Positions 1 through 6,108 of a DNA stretch of 20,748 bases are shown here, piece after piece. The notes under the pieces are model-generated. The model was given only the letters and a program-made list of their open reading frames with translations, had not been told where the DNA came from and ran no database searches. Numbering within the stretch: position 1 is the stretch's first letter; each line of letters starts with the position of its first letter. Made by a program: the position numbers and the translations under genes. The stretch comes from Methylophilaceae bacterium (GTDB taxonomy: Bacteria; Pseudomonadota; Gammaproteobacteria; Burkholderiales; Methylophilaceae), in the NCBI GenBank assembly GCA_025362115.1, contig JANYIK010000179.1, positions 1 through 20,748 on the forward strand, in the 5' to 3' direction.

Positions 1-65
1 TGAATCTGTTTTACAAACTCTAACCCAAGCCCACGATTTGCACCGGTGACAAGCGCTGTTGGCAT
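1..65 (-). CDS. Short-chain dehydrogenase/reductase, N-terminal fragment
   Basis: The gene runs off the left edge; only the first 21 codons are visible on the minus strand. They begin MPTALVTGANRGLGLEFVKQ. This contains TGANRGLG, a match to the TGxxxGxG cofactor-binding motif of classical short-chain dehydrogenases, preceded by a short hydrophobic beta strand (ALV), as in a Rossmann fold opening. The ATG overlaps the gyrB stop codon (TGATG on the minus strand), so it is probably translated by coupling to gyrB and lies in the same transcript. SDR enzymes are NAD(P)H-dependent oxidoreductases with very varied substrates. The substrate cannot be judged from this fragment. Confidence 0.75.
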   Translation of the reverse strand, partial: MPTALVTGANRGLGLEFVKQI

Positions 66-2470
66 CAAACGTCCAAATTACTCACGCCATGCGCATTGCT
101 TTCGATAAAGGCGCGGCGCGGTTCTACTTGATCACCCATCAAGGTAGTGAAAATCTCATCGGCGGTAATCGCATCGTCAATCTGCACCTTGAGCAAACGC
201 CGCACTTGCGGATCCATCGTGGTTTCCCACAGTTGCGAAGGGTTCATCTCGCCCAAGCCTTTGTAGCGTTGGATGCTGATGCTTTGCTTGGCCTCGCCCA
301 ACAACCAATCCAATGCTTCTTTGAAACTGGTCACTGGGCGTTGTTTTTCGCCGCGTATCACAGAAGCACCCTTACCGATCAAGCCTTGCAACATGTCGGC
401 AGTTTTACGAATTTGGCGATAGTCGCCACTCCCTAGGAAATCCGCGTCTATAGAGGTGACTTGCAGGTTGCCATGCACGTATTTGCTGATTTCCAACCTA
501 TGTACTGCATTTTCTGCATCGAACGGTGTATTAACTTCATTGTGCCCATTCAACTGGGCTTTAATGAGCTTTGCCGCTTCTTTTGCACCTTCTTTGCTGG
601 TCAAATCCAGTGCTGGCATCAGCAACAAAGCACGCAATACCGCTTCTTCATAAAGTGGCGCGAGGCGCGTAATAATGGCTTCGGTCAGAATCATCTGCTT
701 GGCGATTTGGCGCAAGGGCGCATCAACCAACTCCGTACCACCTTCCTGCGTCACCAATTTGGCACCTTTGAGGCCAGATTGCAGCAGGTATTCATTCATC
801 TCGTGGTCGTCTTTGAGATATTTTTCTTCTTTGCCCTGCTTTACCTTGTACAGCGGTGGTTGAGCGATATAGATGTGGCCATGTTCGACCACTTCTGGCA
901 TTTGGCGATAGAAGAAGGTGAGCAACAACGTGCGAATATGGGCGCCATCCACGTCCGCGTCAGTCATGATGATGATGCGGTGATAACGCAATTTTTCAAG
1001 ACTGAAGTCGTCCTTACCAATACCAGTGCCCATTACAGTAATCAATGTTGTGATTTCCTGCGATGACAGCAGTTTGTCAAAACGCGCTTTTTCTACGTTC
1101 AAAATCTTGCCCTTGAGCGGCAATATAGCTTGATTTTTACGGTCTCGACCTTGCTTAGCTGAACCGCCTGCGGAGTCACCCTCGACTAGGTAAAGTTCGC
1201 ACAAGGCGGGATCTTTTTCCTGACAATCGGCGAGCTTACCAGGCAAGCCCAGACCATCCATCACGCCCTTGCGACGGGTCATTTCACGTGCTTTTCTGGC
1301 GGCTTCTCTGGCACGTGCAGCATCCACAATCTTGCCGCAGATAATCTTGGCATCCATGGGATTTTCCAGCAAGAATTCAGCAAGTTTTGCCGAAACTATT
1401 TCCTGCACTATTGGCTGTACTTCAGACGATACCAACTTATCTTTAGTTTGTGATGAAAACTTGGGTTCTGGCACTTTCACCGACAGGACACAGGTCAGGC
1501 CTTCACGCATGTCGTCACCGCCTGTTTCTACTTTAGCTTTTTTCGCCAACTCGCTTTGTTCAATGTAATTATTGAGGGTACGCGTCATGGCGGAACGCAA
1601 GCCAGTGAGATGCGAGCCACCATCGCGCTGTGGGATGTTGTTGGTGAAGCACTGCACGGTCTCGCCGTAAGAGTCATTCCATTGCATGGAAACTTCTACC
1701 GTCATGCCCTCTTTATCGCCAATGGCGTAGAATATTTTGGGATGCAGCACGGTTTTGCTGCGATTGATGTATTCGACGAAACCTCTGACCCCGCCAGCGT
1801 AAGCAAAGTTTTCGCTTTTACCATGGCGTTGATCTATCAACTCGATCTTCACACCATTGTTGAGGAACGACAGCTCACGCAAGCGCTTGGCCAGAATCTC
1901 AAAATGGAACTCGACCAAAGTAAAGGTTTCTTCGGAAGCCAAAAAGTGCACTTCAGTGCCACGGCGCTCAGAGGGTCCGGTTTCAACCAGTGGGGATACT
2001 GCTTCACCACGGCGGAATTCCATTTGGTGCATCTTGCCGTTACGACAGATTTTGAGCCGCAGCCAGTCGGAGAGCGCGTTTACTACAGACACGCCTACAC
2101 CATGCAAACCGCCGGAAACTTTGTAGGAATTTTGATTGAATTTCCCCCCGGCGTGCAATTCGGTCATCACGATTTCGGCAGCCGAGCGTCTGAGCTCGTC
2201 GTCGTCTTTTATGTCTGTGGGAATGCCGCGGCCATTATCGCTGACGCTAACTGAATTGTCGTGGTGGATGATAACCTTGATATCATCGCAATGCCCCGCC
2301 AATGCTTCGTCTATGGCGTTATCCACCACTTCAAACACCATGTGGTGTAAGCCCGAGCCATCGGAAGTATCGCCGATGTACATACCGGGACGTTTACGTA
2401 CCGCGTCCAAGCCTTTAAGGATCTGAATGCTTGAGGAATCGTAGTCTGTGGATTTGTCTTTTGGTGTCAT
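65..2470 (-). CDS. gyrB: DNA gyrase subunit B
   Basis: ATPase subunit of DNA gyrase, which with GyrA introduces negative supercoils. The 801-aa length is normal for proteobacterial GyrB (about 800). Visible from the N-terminus: the GHKL ATPase with EVVDNAIDEAL (Glu47, Asn51), DNGRGIP near residue 78 and a GGLHGVG lid motif; then the transducer; then the TOPRIM domain with EGDSAGG near residue 430 and DADVDGAH near residue 503; then a C-terminal GyrA-interacting tail with RYKGLGEMNP, ending in VSNLDV. It lies 44 bp downstream of dnaN with no recF between them. No strong Shine-Dalgarno is seen before its ATG, so it probably relies on the dnaN transcript. Its stop overlaps the start of the SDR gene. 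Confidence 0.98.
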   Translation of the reverse strand: MTPKDKSTDYDSSSIQILKGLDAVRKRPGMYIGDTSDGSGLHHMVFEVVDNAIDEALAGHCDDIKVIIHHDNSVSVSDNGRGIPTDIKDDDELRRSAAEIVMTELHAGGKFNQNSYKVSGGLHGVGVSVVNALSDWLRLKICRNGKMHQMEFRRGEAVSPLVETGPSERRGTEVHFLASEETFTLVEFHFEILAKRLRELSFLNNGVKIELIDQRHGKSENFAYAGGVRGFVEYINRSKTVLHPKIFYAIGDKEGMTVEVSMQWNDSYGETVQCFTNNIPQRDGGSHLTGLRSAMTRTLNNYIEQSELAKKAKVETGGDDMREGLTCVLSVKVPEPKFSSQTKDKLVSSEVQPIVQEIVSAKLAEFLLENPMDAKIICGKIVDAARAREAARKAREMTRRKGVMDGLGLPGKLADCQEKDPALCELYLVEGDSAGGSAKQGRDRKNQAILPLKGKILNVEKARFDKLLSSQEITTLITVMGTGIGKDDFSLEKLRYHRIIIMTDADVDGAHIRTLLLTFFYRQMPEVVEHGHIYIAQPPLYKVKQGKEEKYLKDDHEMNEYLLQSGLKGAKLVTQEGGTELVDAPLRQIAKQMILTEAIITRLAPLYEEAVLRALLLMPALDLTSKEGAKEAAKLIKAQLNGHNEVNTPFDAENAVHRLEISKYVHGNLQVTSIDADFLGSGDYRQIRKTADMLQGLIGKGASVIRGEKQRPVTSFKEALDWLLGEAKQSISIQRYKGLGEMNPSQLWETTMDPQVRRLLKVQIDDAITADEIFTTLMGDQVEPRRAFIESNAHGVSNLDV

Positions 2471-2514
2471 TAGTGTAATTTCTGTAAGTTTTATGTTGAT
2501 TTGAATGTGAAACT

Positions 2515-3615
2515 TTAGATACGCATAGGCATAACGACGTATTTATAATTGGGATTGTCGGCCAGAGTGACCAAGCAACTACTGTTGGCATCCGCAAAAG
2601 AAAACTCGACCATTTCGTCCTGGACATTATTGAGTACGTCTATCAAATAGGTCACATTGAAGCCTACGTCCAGGGCATCGCCACTATAAGTGGTTTCCAG
2701 TTCTTCTTCTGCTTCTTCTTGTTCGCTATTACTACTGATCAATTTCAGGCTGTTGTTACCCAGTACTAAGCGTATGCCACGATATTTTTCGTTAGACAGA
2801 ATAGACGCGCGGCGCATAGCTTGTAATACTTCTACGCGGTTAATGGAAAAGCGATTTTGGTGGCCAACTGGAATGACGCGATTGTAATCTGGAAACTTTC
2901 CGTCAATAATTTTTGAAATCAGTGTGATGTTGGAAAAAGCAAAATTGACCTGAGTAGCAGATAATTCCATAGTGACTTCTTCATCCGTATCTTCCAGCAA
3001 CTTAATGAGTTCTGTCACAGTTTTGCGCGGCAAAATTACTTCCTGTTTTTCATGGCTTTCTGCTAACTCTGTACAAATAAAGCTTAAACGGTGTCCATCG
3101 GTACCTACCAAATTCAAGCGCTGACCGTTGACCTCTAACAGTAATCCATTCAGATAGTAACGTATGTCTTGTTGTGCCATAGAAAAATCCACTTGACGCA
3201 ATAAATTACGTAAAGTTTTTTGTGCCAATTTGAGGCTCAAACTACTATTACCGCTACGCGTCATGGTCGGGTAATCTGCGGCAGGCAGGGTTTGCAGATT
3301 AAATTTGCTGCGTCCAGCGCTAACTTGCATACGTGCATCTTTTTCCGTCAATTTCAATTGGCTGCCTTCAGGCAAAGCGCTACAAATATCTAGCAATTTT
3401 TTAGCTGAAATCGTGGTTGAGAAGTTCTCTGTAGTCTCCGTGTTGGCGGACATAGAAATTTGCATTTCCAAATCTGTGGCGGTCAATGTAATCGTTCCAT
3501 CGCTACTTTCGAGCAGCAGGTTGGAGAGGATAGGTAAAGTATGTCTACGTTCCACAATTCCGTTGACTGCAGATAGTGGTTTTAATAATGTTTCACGATG
3601 GATATCAATCTTCAT
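2515..3615 (-). CDS. dnaN: DNA polymerase III sliding clamp, beta subunit
   Basis: Ring-forming processivity clamp that tethers DNA polymerase III to DNA. The 366-aa length is the family norm, covering three similar clamp domains of about 120 residues. The N-terminus (MKIDIHRETLLKPLSAVNGIV) and the C-terminal hydrophobic end (VVMPMRI) are typical. The start is supported by an AAGG Shine-Dalgarno 7 nt upstream of the ATG on the minus strand. The gene follows dnaA after a 214-bp spacer that carries its own promoter and DnaA boxes. No internal frameshift or missing domain is seen. Confidence 0.98.
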   Translation of the reverse strand: MKIDIHRETLLKPLSAVNGIVERRHTLPILSNLLLESSDGTITLTATDLEMQISMSANTETTENFSTTISAKKLLDICSALPEGSQLKLTEKDARMQVSAGRSKFNLQTLPAADYPTMTRSGNSSLSLKLAQKTLRNLLRQVDFSMAQQDIRYYLNGLLLEVNGQRLNLVGTDGHRLSFICTELAESHEKQEVILPRKTVTELIKLLEDTDEEVTMELSATQVNFAFSNITLISKIIDGKFPDYNRVIPVGHQNRFSINRVEVLQAMRRASILSNEKYRGIRLVLGNNSLKLISSNSEQEEAEEELETTYSGDALDVGFNVTYLIDVLNNVQDEMVEFSFADANSSCLVTLADNPNYKYVVMPMRI

Positions 3616-3642
3616 ATATATACCTTGATAATAGATAATAGA
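3615..3642 (-). promoter_or_regulatory. Candidate DNA unwinding element with trio-like repeat
   Basis: Read on the minus strand, TCTATTATCTATTATC (3642-3627) leads into an AAGG ribosome site and TATATATATG at the dnaN start. The repeat unit of 7 bp occurs twice perfectly. Its position, downstream of a DnaA box and before a TA-rich run, is similar to the DnaA-trio and unwinding segment of B. subtilis oriC. The match to the 3-bp trio periodicity is partial, so this is an inference from layout rather than a firm motif match. Confidence 0.4.
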
Positions 3643-3655
3643 GTGCTAACTTGTT

Positions 3656-3664
3656 TGTGTATAA
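3656..3664 (-). promoter_or_regulatory. DnaA box (TTATACACA)
   Basis: Exact match to TTATNCACA on the minus strand. It lies 13 bp from the tandem repeat beside dnaN and immediately downstream of the dnaN -10 element, so DnaA bound here could both load onto the unwinding region and affect dnaN transcription. Confidence 0.75.
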
Positions 3665-3675
3665 GCTAAATTGTC

Positions 3676-3704
3676 ATTATAAATCAAATGTTTTACTATG
3701 TTAA
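3676..3704 (-). promoter_or_regulatory. Sigma70-type promoter for dnaN-gyrB
   Basis: On the minus strand, -35 TTAACA (3704-3699) is followed by a 17-bp spacer and a perfect -10 TATAAT (3681-3676). Transcription would begin near 3669 and run through the DnaA box and the candidate unwinding element into dnaN, about 54 nt downstream. This gives dnaN and gyrB a promoter independent of dnaA. Confidence 0.7.
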
Positions 3705-3730
3705 ACCCTGCAAATAAGTACTTAGGAAAC

Positions 3731-3739
3731 TGTGTATTA
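3731..3739 (-). promoter_or_regulatory. Degenerate DnaA box (TAATACACA)
   Basis: One mismatch to TTATNCACA. It belongs to a group of three weak boxes on the dnaA side of the spacer (3731-3786). Confidence 0.5.
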
Positions 3740-3752
3740 AAAAAGGATAACT

Positions 3753-3761
3753 TTAGTCACA
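3753..3761 (+). promoter_or_regulatory. Degenerate DnaA box (TTAGTCACA)
   Basis: One mismatch to TTATNCACA, on the plus strand, 13 bp from the box at 3731-3739 and opposite to it in orientation. Confidence 0.45.
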
Positions 3762-3777
3762 GTTTAATTTATGTCTT

Positions 3778-3786
3778 TTTTCCACA
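3778..3786 (+). promoter_or_regulatory. Degenerate DnaA box (TTTTCCACA)
   Basis: Fits the relaxed consensus TTWTNCACA, with T at the third position. It has the same orientation as the box at 3753-3761, 25 bp away. Confidence 0.5.
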
Positions 3787-3829
3787 GTTCATTAGACTAC
3801 CTATCAACAGCTTGTTAGATGGGCTCGGT

Positions 3830-5164
3830 TTAATCTCCACGCAATACTTGAAGCAAGACGTTGTATTCTTTAGCTAGAATTGGGTCTGTACTTTTCAACT
3901 GGTCTATTTTCTTGCATGCGTGCATAACCGTAGTGTGATCACGTCCGCCAAACGCGTCACCAATTTCAGGAAAGCTACTATTGGTCAAGTCGCGAGCTAA
4001 TGCCATGGCTGTTTGACGTGGACGTGCTAGATTGCGCGAGCGTTTTTGAGAATACATTTCCGCTACTTTTATTTTGTAATAGTCGGCCACGGTTTTTTGG
4101 ATGTTCTCAATCGTAATGGACTGTATACGACCAATGATGTCTTTCAGCGCTTCTTTTACTAAGCCAGTATCTATGGGTTTACCAGTGAAGTTAGCTAGAG
4201 CAAAGACGCGATTAAGTGCGCCTTCCAAGTCACGCACACTGGAGCGTATATGTTTTGCGATAAGAAAAGCTACATCTTCTTCCAGTTTGATTTTGGCGCT
4301 TTGCGCCTTTTTGATCAAGATCGCAACGCGCATTTCCAGTTCAGGTGGTTCAATTAGCACTGTCAAACCCCAACTAAAACGAGTTTTGAGACGGTCTTCG
4401 ATGCCGTCTATTTCTTTCGGAAGAGTATCGCAGGTGATGACGATTTGTTTGTTGGCACCGACCAAGGACTCAAAAGCGTAAAAAAACTCTTCTTGGGTGC
4501 GACCTTTGCCAGAGAAAAACTGGATATCGTCTATTAGTAATAAATCTAGTGAATGGTAACGGCGTTTGAATTCGTCAAATGACTTGTGTTGATAGGCTTT
4601 AACCACATCAGAAACATATTTTTCTGCGTGTAAATAGCCAATCTTAGCCTCAGGTCGAATTTCGTGTAGGTGATTACCTATCGCTTGAATCAGGTGCGTT
4701 TTGCCTAAGCCTACGCCACCATAAACGAACAATGGGTTGTAAGCGCCACCAGCGTTTTCGGCAACTTGTAGTGCCGCCGCACGCGCCAGTTGATTGGCCT
4801 TACCTGTGACAAAGTTAGCAAAGGTAAGTGCCGGATTAAGTCCATGAACATCGCTCTTGCTTGTTGTTTTGGGTTTTTTGGCAAGAGCGGGTTCTTCAAT
4901 AAGAGGTGTAGAATCAATGGTGACCTTTGCTTCCAGAAGCACGAGCTCGACTTGTAATGGACGGGAGAAAAAGTCTTGCCCCAACTGCTCGATACGGGCA
5001 AGAAACTTGTCTTTGATGGTCTGCATGACATAATTATTGGGCGTCACGATACGCAATACATCGCCAGCGTTTTCGAGCTTTAAGGGTTTGAATAGCGTGT
5101 TAAACTGTACTGTAGAGAGCTCTCTTTCAAAGCGGCCAAGGCAAGCGAACCAAAAATTTTCCAT
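3830..5164 (-). CDS. dnaA: Chromosomal replication initiator DnaA
   Basis: AAA+ initiator that binds DnaA boxes and opens oriC. At 444 aa it is slightly shorter than E. coli DnaA (467), mainly through a short domain II linker (about residues 80-110). Domain I is residues 1-75, with Trp5 near the N-terminus. The AAA+ core has Walker A GGVGLGKT at 149-156 and Walker B LLLIDDIQFF around 208-217. The C-terminal DNA-binding domain has the signature GGRDHTTVMHA at about 406-415. No Shine-Dalgarno is obvious before the ATG. A perfect DnaA box lies 88 bp upstream of the start (5252-5260), suggesting autoregulation. The gene is transcribed away from rpmH. Confidence 0.98.
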   Translation of the reverse strand: MENFWFACLGRFERELSTVQFNTLFKPLKLENAGDVLRIVTPNNYVMQTIKDKFLARIEQLGQDFFSRPLQVELVLLEAKVTIDSTPLIEEPALAKKPKTTSKSDVHGLNPALTFANFVTGKANQLARAAALQVAENAGGAYNPLFVYGGVGLGKTHLIQAIGNHLHEIRPEAKIGYLHAEKYVSDVVKAYQHKSFDEFKRRYHSLDLLLIDDIQFFSGKGRTQEEFFYAFESLVGANKQIVITCDTLPKEIDGIEDRLKTRFSWGLTVLIEPPELEMRVAILIKKAQSAKIKLEEDVAFLIAKHIRSSVRDLEGALNRVFALANFTGKPIDTGLVKEALKDIIGRIQSITIENIQKTVADYYKIKVAEMYSQKRSRNLARPRQTAMALARDLTNSSFPEIGDAFGGRDHTTVMHACKKIDQLKSTDPILAKEYNVLLQVLRGD

Positions 5165-5251
5165 GCGCGCTTTTATAGTCCAAAAGTTAGAAAGAAGTAG
5201 AGTAAGGATTGCTTTTATAAGATAGAGTGATTCTAGTCTTTTTGTGAGAAG

Positions 5252-5260
5252 TTATCCACA
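5252..5260 (+). promoter_or_regulatory. Perfect DnaA box (TTATCCACA)
   Basis: Exact match to the strongest E. coli-type DnaA box, located between the divergent dnaA and rpmH genes. It lies upstream of dnaA and 33 bp before the rpmH -35 element, so it could serve dnaA autoregulation or be an outlying origin element. Only a two-mismatch sequence (5270-5278) is seen near it. Confidence 0.8.
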
Positions 5261-5292
5261 GCAACTGGCATAAACACAAACATAAATATTGA

Positions 5293-5322
5293 TTGACAAG
5301 CAGAGGGGTTACGCGGTTAAAT
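5293..5322 (+). promoter_or_regulatory. Sigma70-type promoter for the rpmH operon
   Basis: A perfect -35 TTGACA (5293-5298), an 18-bp spacer and -10 TTAAAT (5317-5322, 4 of 6). The predicted start is near 5329, giving a leader of about 30 nt before rpmH. It is the only good promoter candidate seen ahead of the run of plus-strand genes from rpmH to mnmE. Confidence 0.65.
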
Positions 5323-5360
5323 TACGCCCTTTTTAGTTCTTAACAGATTAGGCTGAAATC

Positions 5361-5495
5361 ATGAAACGTACTTATCAACCTTCCAAGGTTCGCCGCGCCC
5401 GCACTCACGGTTTTCTGGTGCGTATGAAAACCAGAGGTGGCCGCGCTGTTATTCGCGCTCGTCGTGCCAAAGGTCGTGCACGTCTCGCCGTTTAA
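5361..5495 (+). CDS. rpmH: 50S ribosomal protein L34
   Basis: A 44-residue, very basic protein starting MKRTYQPSKVRRARTHGF and ending RRAKGRARLAV, the standard L34 pattern and length. L34 is a small component of the large ribosomal subunit, buried in 23S rRNA. The gene is preceded by a clear promoter and followed after 9 bp by rnpA, the near-universal bacterial arrangement. It is too short for many gene finders but unambiguous. Confidence 0.98.
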   Translation: MKRTYQPSKVRRARTHGFLVRMKTRGGRAVIRARRAKGRARLAV

Positions 5496-5504
5496 TTAAA
5501 TCTT

Positions 5505-5879
5505 ATGGCCGAGGACATTGGCCTAGGTTTTCCTGGCGGGCTCAAACTTAAAAAAACGGATGAATTTTCATCCGTTTTTAGTTTCAGGCGGCGCATTCAT
5601 GGAAAGTTTTTGGTCATACACTACATGCCGAATACTTTGGGTTACCCACGCATAGGTATCGTCGTTAGCAAAAAGATGGCGCGTCGTGCCGTAGCACGCA
5701 ACTATATGAAGCGTATTGTCAGGGAGTTGTTTCGTTTGAATCGTTTGAATATAGGTGATATAGATATTGTGGTGCGTATCAACCAATCTTTCAGCAAGCT
5801 CGATTTTGTCAGCGTTATGCGCGAGTTTAAGCTAGCGTTGACCAAACTGTCGTATAGCAAGATAACAAAGTCGCAATAA
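5505..5879 (+). CDS. rnpA: Ribonuclease P protein component
   Basis: Protein subunit of RNase P, which helps the catalytic RNA remove 5' leaders of pre-tRNAs. At 124 aa it is of normal size. The conserved LKKTDEFSSVF near residues 15-25 and the RNR-type basic helix RNYMKRIVRE at 65-74 identify the family. There is no evident Shine-Dalgarno, and the start lies 9 bp after rpmH, so translation is probably coupled. A terminator-shaped hairpin lies inside the reading frame at 5552-5579. The stop codon directly abuts the yidD ATG (TAAATG). Confidence 0.96.
   Translation: MAEDIGLGFPGGLKLKKTDEFSSVFSFRRRIHGKFLVIHYMPNTLGYPRIGIVVSKKMARRAVARNYMKRIVRELFRLNRLNIGDIDIVVRINQSFSKLDFVSVMREFKLALTKLSYSKITKSQ
5552..5579 (+). 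terminator. Terminator-like hairpin inside rnpA (possible attenuator)
   Basis: A run of A residues, then CGGATGAA, TT, TTCATCCG and TTTTT form a perfect 13-bp inverted repeat (5552-5564 with 5567-5579). In RNA the realistic form is a 7-bp CGGATGA/TCATCCG stem with a 4-nt loop, extended by A-U pairs and followed by a U-tract. That is the shape of an intrinsic terminator, although only half of the core stem is GC. It lies 57 nt past the rpmH stop, within codons 17-25 of rnpA. It could let L34 be made in excess of RNase P protein. Termination here is an inference. Confidence 0.5.
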
Positions 5880-6089
5880 ATGACGCGTATCTTTATCTGG
5901 TTGATTAGAGCGTACCGCTTTTGTCTAAGCCCTGTACTGGGTAACAGTTGTCGTTTTAGCCCTAGCTGCTCTTGCTATGCCATTGAAGCATTAGAGAAAT
6001 ATGGCGCTCTACGCGGTAGTTTATTAACCGTCAAACGCCTTGCGCGTTGCCATCCTTGGCATGCTGGCGGATCCGATCCGATCCCTTAA
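5880..6089 (+). CDS. yidD: Membrane protein insertion efficiency factor YidD
   Basis: A 69-aa protein with the YidD pattern: an N-terminal amphipathic segment (IFIWLIRAYRFCLSPVLG), then a Cys-rich block SCRFSPSCSCYAIEALEKYG, and a C-terminal RCHPWHAGGSDPIP. YidD is membrane-associated and assists YidC-dependent insertion of inner-membrane proteins. It starts directly after the rnpA stop with no spacer and is followed 19 bp later by yidC, the usual rnpA-yidD-yidC order. Confidence 0.96.
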   Translation: MTRIFIWLIRAYRFCLSPVLGNSCRFSPSCSCYAIEALEKYGALRGSLLTVKRLARCHPWHAGGSDPIP

Positions 6090-6108
6090 TAAAGTTACTG
6101 AGAGTTAC

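Larger units (their letters stand above)
3616..3829. other. oriC: Probable replication origin (oriC), dnaA-dnaN spacer
   Basis: This 214-bp spacer is AT-rich by eye. It contains a DnaA box matching TTATNCACA (3656-3664, minus strand) and three weaker boxes at 3731-3739 (minus, TAATACACA), 3753-3761 (plus, TTAGTCACA) and 3778-3786 (plus, TTTTCCACA). Next to the dnaN start lies a tandem repeat of GATAATA (3627-3640) followed by an alternating TATATATA stretch, a likely unwinding element. One-mismatch IHF-like sequence AATCAAATGTTTT is at 3682-3694. In many bacteria, including Bacillus subtilis, the unwinding region lies between dnaA and dnaN, so this is inferred to be oriC. The alternative is the dnaA-rpmH gap, which has only one good DnaA box. 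Confidence 0.6.

Noticed and set aside
1281..1295. CACGTG core with TTT upstream in gyrB
   Set aside because: It matches the 16-bp parS consensus at only about nine positions; it is ordinary coding sequence.
1556..2254. Long plus-strand open frame opposite gyrB
   Set aside because: It is the antisense shadow of gyrB, with no recognisable protein and no ribosome site.
3589..3597. parS-like half site TGTTTCACG within dnaN
   Set aside because: Only one half of the palindrome is present; the other half does not match, so ParB binding is unlikely.
5270..5278. ATAAACACA as a further DnaA box upstream of rpmH
   Set aside because: Two mismatches to TTATNCACA in an AT-rich region are easily due to chance.
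6040..6108. Upstream in-frame extension of yidC
   Set aside because: It lies mostly within yidD and encodes residues unlike any YidC N-terminus; the ATG at 6109 begins the standard MDxKRxILF-type sequence.
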